From Pseudorhodobacter sp. (GTDB lineage: Bacteria; Pseudomonadota; Alphaproteobacteria; Rhodobacterales; Rhodobacteraceae), in contig JACMNW010000156.1 of assembly GCA_014378345.1 (NCBI GenBank), forward strand, positions 1 through 10,136: a stretch of 10,136 nucleotides of DNA, written 5' to 3'. The translations under genes and the position numbers were made by a program. Positions 6,269 to 10,136 of the stretch are shown piece by piece; positions within the stretch are counted from its first letter, which is position 1, and each line of letters starts with the position of its first letter. A model generated the notes under the pieces. The model had not been told where the DNA came from and ran no database searches. It was given only the letters and a program-made list of their open reading frames with translations.

Positions 6269-7603
6269 ATGCCTCGTCGTCTTGGCTACATGCTTGCATT
6301 TGCTGTTCTGACAACGGCGGCCCAAGCGGATACCGTTACATCGTTTCAGCTTGAAATTGGCCTTGATGTGGTGGTGAAAGAAGATCACCGCGCCCCCGTT
6401 GTGACCCAAATGGTGTGGTATCGCGCCGGGGCCGCCGATGAAGTGGCAGGCAAATCGGGCATCGCGCATTTTCTGGAACATCTGATGTTCAAGGGCACGG
6501 ACGACGTGGGGCCGGGCGAATTGTCGGCGATAGTTGAGGCTCAGGGCGGCAATGACAATGCCTTTACCACATGGGATTACACCGCGTACTTTCAACATGT
6601 TGCCGCAGACCGGCTTGATCTGATGATGAAGCTGGAGGCCGACCGTATGCGCGATTTGCGGCTGGCCGAGGCCGATGTTAAAACCGAACTTCAGGTGATT
6701 TTAGAAGAACGCAGCCAACGCACCGATAGTGACCCCGGCGCATTGTTGACTGAACAGGTTGATGCAGCACTGTTTCAAAACCTGCGCTACGGCGTGCCAA
6801 TTATCGGTTGGCGGCATGAGATGGAAACCCTGAACCGGGATGATGCGCTGGCGTGGTACAGCCGCTATTACGCGCCGAACAATGCAATATTGGTGGTGGC
6901 GGGCGATGTGTTGCCAGACGATGTGCGCAAGATGGCCGAGGCGCATTATGGGCCGTTGAAGCCCACCCCTGGACTGATGCCGCGCGTGCGGCCATCCGAG
7001 CCGCCGCAGCTGTCTGAGCGTCGCCTGACGCTATCCGACGAAAGGGTATCGCAACCCTATGTGTCGCGCAACTATCTCGCGCGCGAGCGGAATACCGGTG
7101 ATCAGAAAAAGGCAGCCGCGCTGGTGATTTTGGCGCAGCTGTTGGGCGGCAGTGGAACAACATCGGTTATGGCGCGGGCTTTGCAGTTTGATACCCAAAC
7201 AGCCGTTTATTCGTCGGCGTTTTATGATGGCACGTCAATTGACAGCGCGACCTTTGGGCTGGCCGTGGTGCCGGTGCCGGGGGTTAGCCTGCAACAGGCA
7301 GAAGACGCGATGGACGGGGTAATTGCGAAATTCCTGAAAGACGGCGTGGAGCCAAAAGCCTTTGCCCGCATCAAAACGCAGATCGCCGCCGCTGATATCT
7401 ATGCACGCGACGATATTGGCGGATTGGCCAACAAATACGGCGAAGCGCTGGCGATTGGCCTGACCATCAAGGATGTGCAGGATTGGCCCGGTATTTTGGC
7501 CGCGGTGACGCCCGAAGAGGTGATGTCCGCAGCGGCAGAAGTATTTGATAAACGAAGCGCGGTCACAGGATGGTTGCTGAAAGACGAAGGGGTTGCACAA
7601 TGA
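6269..7603 (+). CDS. M16 family zinc metallopeptidase, catalytic subunit, secreted
   Basis: A periplasmic peptidase of the M16 (pitrilysin / mitochondrial processing peptidase-like) family, 444 residues. A Sec signal peptide is visible: basic MPRR, a hydrophobic core and AQA with predicted cleavage after residue 20. The inverted zinc motif is intact in HFLEHLMFKGT (His67, Glu70, His71), and the third zinc ligand is Glu147 in VILEERSQR, 75 residues after His71, the normal M16 spacing. The second M16 domain follows at about 200-440 with YYAPNNAILVVAGD and a glycine-containing LLGGSGTTSVMARAL. That later region lacks the clear REKRGxxY-type segment of the partner, consistent with a divided active site. 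The stop overlaps the next start as ATGA, so the subunits are probably made in equal amounts. Substrate unknown: misfolded or imported peptides in the periplasm are possible. Confidence 0.93.
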   Translation: MPRRLGYMLAFAVLTTAAQADTVTSFQLEIGLDVVVKEDHRAPVVTQMVWYRAGAADEVAGKSGIAHFLEHLMFKGTDDVGPGELSAIVEAQGGNDNAFTTWDYTAYFQHVAADRLDLMMKLEADRMRDLRLAEADVKTELQVILEERSQRTDSDPGALLTEQVDAALFQNLRYGVPIIGWRHEMETLNRDDALAWYSRYYAPNNAILVVAGDVLPDDVRKMAEAHYGPLKPTPGLMPRVRPSEPPQLSERRLTLSDERVSQPYVSRNYLARERNTGDQKKAAALVILAQLLGGSGTTSVMARALQFDTQTAVYSSAFYDGTSIDSATFGLAVVPVPGVSLQQAEDAMDGVIAKFLKDGVEPKAFARIKTQIAAADIYARDDIGGLANKYGEALAIGLTIKDVQDWPGILAAVTPEEVMSAAAEVFDKRSAVTGWLLKDEGVAQ

Positions 7604-8904
7604 TCCGGCTGGCTATTGCATTCGTTTTGCTTGCCTTTCCGGCATTGGCAGAGATCAAGATCGAACCCGTCACATCTCCCGGCGGCATCAAGGCGTGGTT
7701 GGTGCAGGATAAGGGCATTCCGTTTACCGCGCTGGAAATACTGTTTCGTGGCGGCACGTCACTGGACGGGCCCGGCAAACGTGGGGCGGTGAACCTGATG
7801 ACCGCGCTGATCGAAGAAGGCGCTGGCGATCTGGATTCGCAAGGCTTTGCTGCCGCGCGCGATGGTTTGGCCGCTGAATTCAACTTTCGGTCGGGCACCG
7901 ATTCGGTGGGTGTGTCGGCGAAATTCCTGACTGAAAACCGGGATGCTGCGATCGATTTGCTCAGGTCTGCACTGGTGAACCCACGGTTTGACCAAGTGGC
8001 GGTTGACCGGGTGCGGGGGCAGGTGATTGCCAATCTGCAATCGAACGAAAAAGACCCTGGCACGTTGGCGGGCGAGGCGTTCAATCGCATGGCATTTGGC
8101 GCGCATCCTTACGGCAGTTCGGGCGATGGCACGATTGACAGTGTGACTGCGCTGACGCGCGATGATATTATTGCCGCCCACAAGGGCGCGCTGGCGCATG
8201 ACCGTATTTATGTGGCGGCGGCGGGCGATATTTCAGCAGCCGAACTGGGCCTGTTGCTGGATAAGCTGTTTGGGGATTTGCCGAAAACTGGCGCGCCTTT
8301 GCCAACCCGGGCGAACTGGACGCTGAAAGGCGGCGTTACGGTGCAGGATTTTCCGACCCCCCAATCAACCATTTTGTTTGGCCAAGAAGGCATCAAACGT
8401 GATGACCCCGATTTCTTTGCCGCCTATATCTTGAACGAGGTGTTGGGTGGCGGGCGTTTTTCGGCCCGATTGATGACCGAGGTGCGTGAAAAACGCGGGT
8501 TTACTTATGGCATAGGCACCAGTCTGGTGCCGATGGATCAGGCTGAAATGATGGTCGGGCAGTTCGCATCGAAAAACGCATCGGTGGGCGACGCGATCAA
8601 GGTAGTCCGTGATGAATGGGCGAAAATGGCAACCGGTGGGGTAACTGCAGAGGAAATGGCGGCGACCAAGACCTATCTGACAGGATCGTATCCGCTGCGG
8701 TTTGATGGCAACGGGCAAATAGCGCAGGTGTTGGTTGGCATGCAGATGGAAGGTCTGCCAATAGATTACGCCGTTACCCGGAATGCGCAAATCGAGGCGG
8801 TTACACTGGATGATCTGAAACGCGTGGCTGCCCGCCTGTTAAAGCCTGATGCGCTTCGGTTCGTGGTGGTAGGGCAGCCGGTTGGCGTGACGTCGACCGA
8901 CTAG
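7600..8904 (+). CDS. M16 family peptidase-like partner subunit without zinc site, secreted
   Basis: A 434-residue M16-family protein with a Sec signal peptide (hydrophobic 3-16, ALA, cleavage after residue 17). Where the first subunit has HFLEH, this one has Asn65, Thr68 and Ala69 (in GAVNLMTALIEEG), so no zinc ligand remains and it should be proteolytically inactive alone. It keeps the second-domain segment NEVLGGGRFSARLM (279-292) followed by REKRGFTYGIG (296-306), with the Arg/Tyr pair (Arg296, Tyr303) that in M16 heterodimers binds substrate opposite the zinc subunit. The start at 7600 overlaps the preceding stop by four bases and has a Shine-Dalgarno sequence GAAGGGG at 7586-7592; an in-frame start at 7570 would add ten hydrophilic residues before the signal peptide and is unlikely. 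Likely role: substrate-binding half of a heterodimer with the upstream gene product. Confidence 0.92.
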   Translation: MIRLAIAFVLLAFPALAEIKIEPVTSPGGIKAWLVQDKGIPFTALEILFRGGTSLDGPGKRGAVNLMTALIEEGAGDLDSQGFAAARDGLAAEFNFRSGTDSVGVSAKFLTENRDAAIDLLRSALVNPRFDQVAVDRVRGQVIANLQSNEKDPGTLAGEAFNRMAFGAHPYGSSGDGTIDSVTALTRDDIIAAHKGALAHDRIYVAAAGDISAAELGLLLDKLFGDLPKTGAPLPTRANWTLKGGVTVQDFPTPQSTILFGQEGIKRDDPDFFAAYILNEVLGGGRFSARLMTEVREKRGFTYGIGTSLVPMDQAEMMVGQFASKNASVGDAIKVVRDEWAKMATGGVTAEEMAATKTYLTGSYPLRFDGNGQIAQVLVGMQMEGLPIDYAVTRNAQIEAVTLDDLKRVAARLLKPDALRFVVVGQPVGVTSTD

Positions 8905-8946
8905 CATCGCTGGCAGAATCGGGCAGGCCATGCTAGCTATAGTGGC

Positions 8947-10136
8947 ATGAACGCCGAAAGCCCCAACATAAGCGCGCAGCGCCCGGTGATCCGGCAGCTT
9001 GATGAAGCTGCCGTGAACCGCATTGCGGCGGGTGAAGTGGTGGAACGTCCAGCGTCCGCCGTGAAGGAGCTGGTCGAAAACGCGCTGGATGCCGGGGCAT
9101 TACGCATCTCGGTGGATTATGCCGATGGTGGCAAAACCCTGATCCGGGTGGTGGATGATGGCTGCGGCATGACCGGGGACGATCTGCCCTTGGCGCTGGC
9201 CCGGCATGCGACGTCCAAAATCGACGGGTCGGATTTGCTGAATATCCGGTCGTTTGGCTTTCGCGGTGAAGCGTTGCCGTCTTTGGGGGCAGTGGGCCGG
9301 TTGACCATCACCTCGCGCGCCGCTGGGGCCGATGGCGTTTCCCTGACGGTTGAAGGTGGCCGCATGGGGCAGGTGCGCCCCGCCGCGCTGACCCGTGGCA
9401 CTGTGGTTGAATTGCGCGATCTGTTTTATGCCACGCCTGCCCGGCTGAAATTCATGCGCACGGACCGCGCCGAAGCACAGGCAATAGGCGATGTGATCAA
9501 GCGGTTGGCGATGGCAGAGCCGCATGTTGGCTTTGCTCTGCGCGATGTATCAGGCGGTGGTGAAGGCCGCGTGGTTTTCCGTGCGGACCCCATGTCAGGT
9601 GATATGTTTGACGCGCTGCACGGGCGTCTGGCGCAGGTTCTTGGTGCAGATTTTGCGGAAAATGCTTTGCGGATTGATGCGGAAACCGACGGGCTGCATC
9701 TGGTGGGCTATGCGGCCCTGCCCACCTATTCGCGCGGGTCGTCTGCCGCGCAGTTTCTGTTTGTGAACGGCCGCCCGGTGCTGGACCGGATGCTGTTTGG
9801 CGCGCTGCGGGCGGCCTATATGGATGTTCTTAGCCGTGACAGGCATCCGGCGGCGGTGCTGAACCTGATCTGCGATCCGGAACGGGTGGATGTGAACGTG
9901 CATCCGGCGAAATCCGAAGTACGTTTTCGCGAACCTGCCGCCGCCCGCGGGATCATCGTATCGGCATTGCGTCATGCGTTGGCCGGGGCTGGGCACAGGG
10001 CATCTACCACCGTGGCGAGCGAGACATTGCAAGCGTTCCGCCCGGAGCCGCGCATTTACCAGATGGAACGGGCGTCACAGCCAGCACTTACCCGCGACTA
10101 TCAGTTTCAGGCTCCAGGCTTTTCAGAGGCTCCATC
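8947..10136 (+). CDS. mutL: DNA mismatch repair protein MutL, C-terminal part beyond the window
   Basis: Couples mismatch recognition by MutS to downstream repair; a cytoplasmic GHKL ATPase. The visible 396 residues cover the whole N-terminal ATPase and transducer domains. Motifs: IAAGEVVERPASAVKEL (26-42), the catalytic Glu41 and Asn45 in KELVENALDAG, DDGCGM (70-75), RHATSKI (86-92), FGFRGEAL (103-110), GTVVELRDLF (151-160), NGRPV (274-278) and the nucleotide-sensing Lys322 in VNVHPAKSEVRF. The last visible residues are the start of the variable linker; whether the C-terminal domain carries an endonuclease motif cannot be judged. The ATG at 8947 is the first start after an in-frame stop at 8902-8904 and matches homologues, but it has only AGTGG one base ahead and no proper Shine-Dalgarno sequence. 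An in-frame GTG at 8986 is a less likely alternative. It follows the M16 genes by 42 bases on the same strand. Confidence 0.97.
   Translation, partial: MNAESPNISAQRPVIRQLDEAAVNRIAAGEVVERPASAVKELVENALDAGALRISVDYADGGKTLIRVVDDGCGMTGDDLPLALARHATSKIDGSDLLNIRSFGFRGEALPSLGAVGRLTITSRAAGADGVSLTVEGGRMGQVRPAALTRGTVVELRDLFYATPARLKFMRTDRAEAQAIGDVIKRLAMAEPHVGFALRDVSGGGEGRVVFRADPMSGDMFDALHGRLAQVLGADFAENALRIDAETDGLHLVGYAALPTYSRGSSAAQFLFVNGRPVLDRMLFGALRAAYMDVLSRDRHPAAVLNLICDPERVDVNVHPAKSEVRFREPAAARGIIVSALRHALAGAGHRASTTVASETLQAFRPEPRIYQMERASQPALTRDYQFQAPGFSEAP

Noticed and set aside
6053..6598. 181-codon minus-strand open frame spanning the lipoprotein end and the M16 start
   Set aside because: It crosses two well-supported plus-strand genes, shows no motif and has no ribosome binding site I could identify.
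8915..8943. Possible -35/-10 pair (AGAATC, 17 bases, TATAGT) driving mutL
   Set aside because: The -35 match is poor and transcription would begin at or after the ATG at 8947, so it cannot serve the chosen start; kept only as a lead with the GANTC site.
1..10136. Mobile elements, CRISPR repeats, tRNA or other RNA genes, toxin-antitoxin pairs
   Set aside because: No terminal inverted repeats, transposase motifs, regularly spaced repeats or tRNA-like folds were noticed, and nearly all bases are taken by recognised genes.

Overview
The window reads as ordinary chromosomal DNA of an alphaproteobacterium, most likely a member of the Rhodobacterales. The grounds are the moderately high G+C, the dense gene packing, the style of the protein families (a DUF3035/BamF-type lipoprotein and an LspA with an Asn-Met-Ser-Cys-Cys segment near its active site), and the linkage of a heparinase II/III-like gene to purH. 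This assignment comes from memory of protein families, not from a search. No RNA gene, insertion sequence, CRISPR array, integrase or prophage signal was found.

The left part (1-1526, minus strand) holds two dTDP-L-rhamnose synthesis genes read leftward. rfbC comes first and rfbB follows with a 4-base ATGA overlap; rfbB runs off the left edge lacking only its last residues. A divergent control region (about 1527-1759) separates them from everything else.

The rest (about 1760-10136, plus strand) is one closely packed co-directional series. It contains a heparinase II/III-like protein of unknown substrate, purH (last two steps of IMP synthesis), lspA (lipoprotein signal peptidase, 1 base after purH), a BamF-like outer-membrane lipoprotein, two M16 metallopeptidase-family genes overlapping by ATGA, and mutL (mismatch repair), cut by the right edge. 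Spacers are 30, 1, 53, 72, -4 and 42 bases, so most or all could be co-transcribed; only weak promoter candidates are visible.

Functionally, the central block leans towards the cell envelope. LspA processes lipoproteins, the next gene encodes a lipoprotein with a clear lipobox, and the M16 pair carries Sec signal peptides. The M16 pair looks like an obligate heterodimer: the first subunit has the HxxEH zinc site, and the second has lost it but keeps the Arg/Tyr substrate-binding segment. purH and mutL are housekeeping passengers. I see no strong evidence for an undescribed system here; the most interesting points are the asymmetric M16 pair, the lspA-lipoprotein neighbourhood, and the signal-peptide-less heparinase-like protein.
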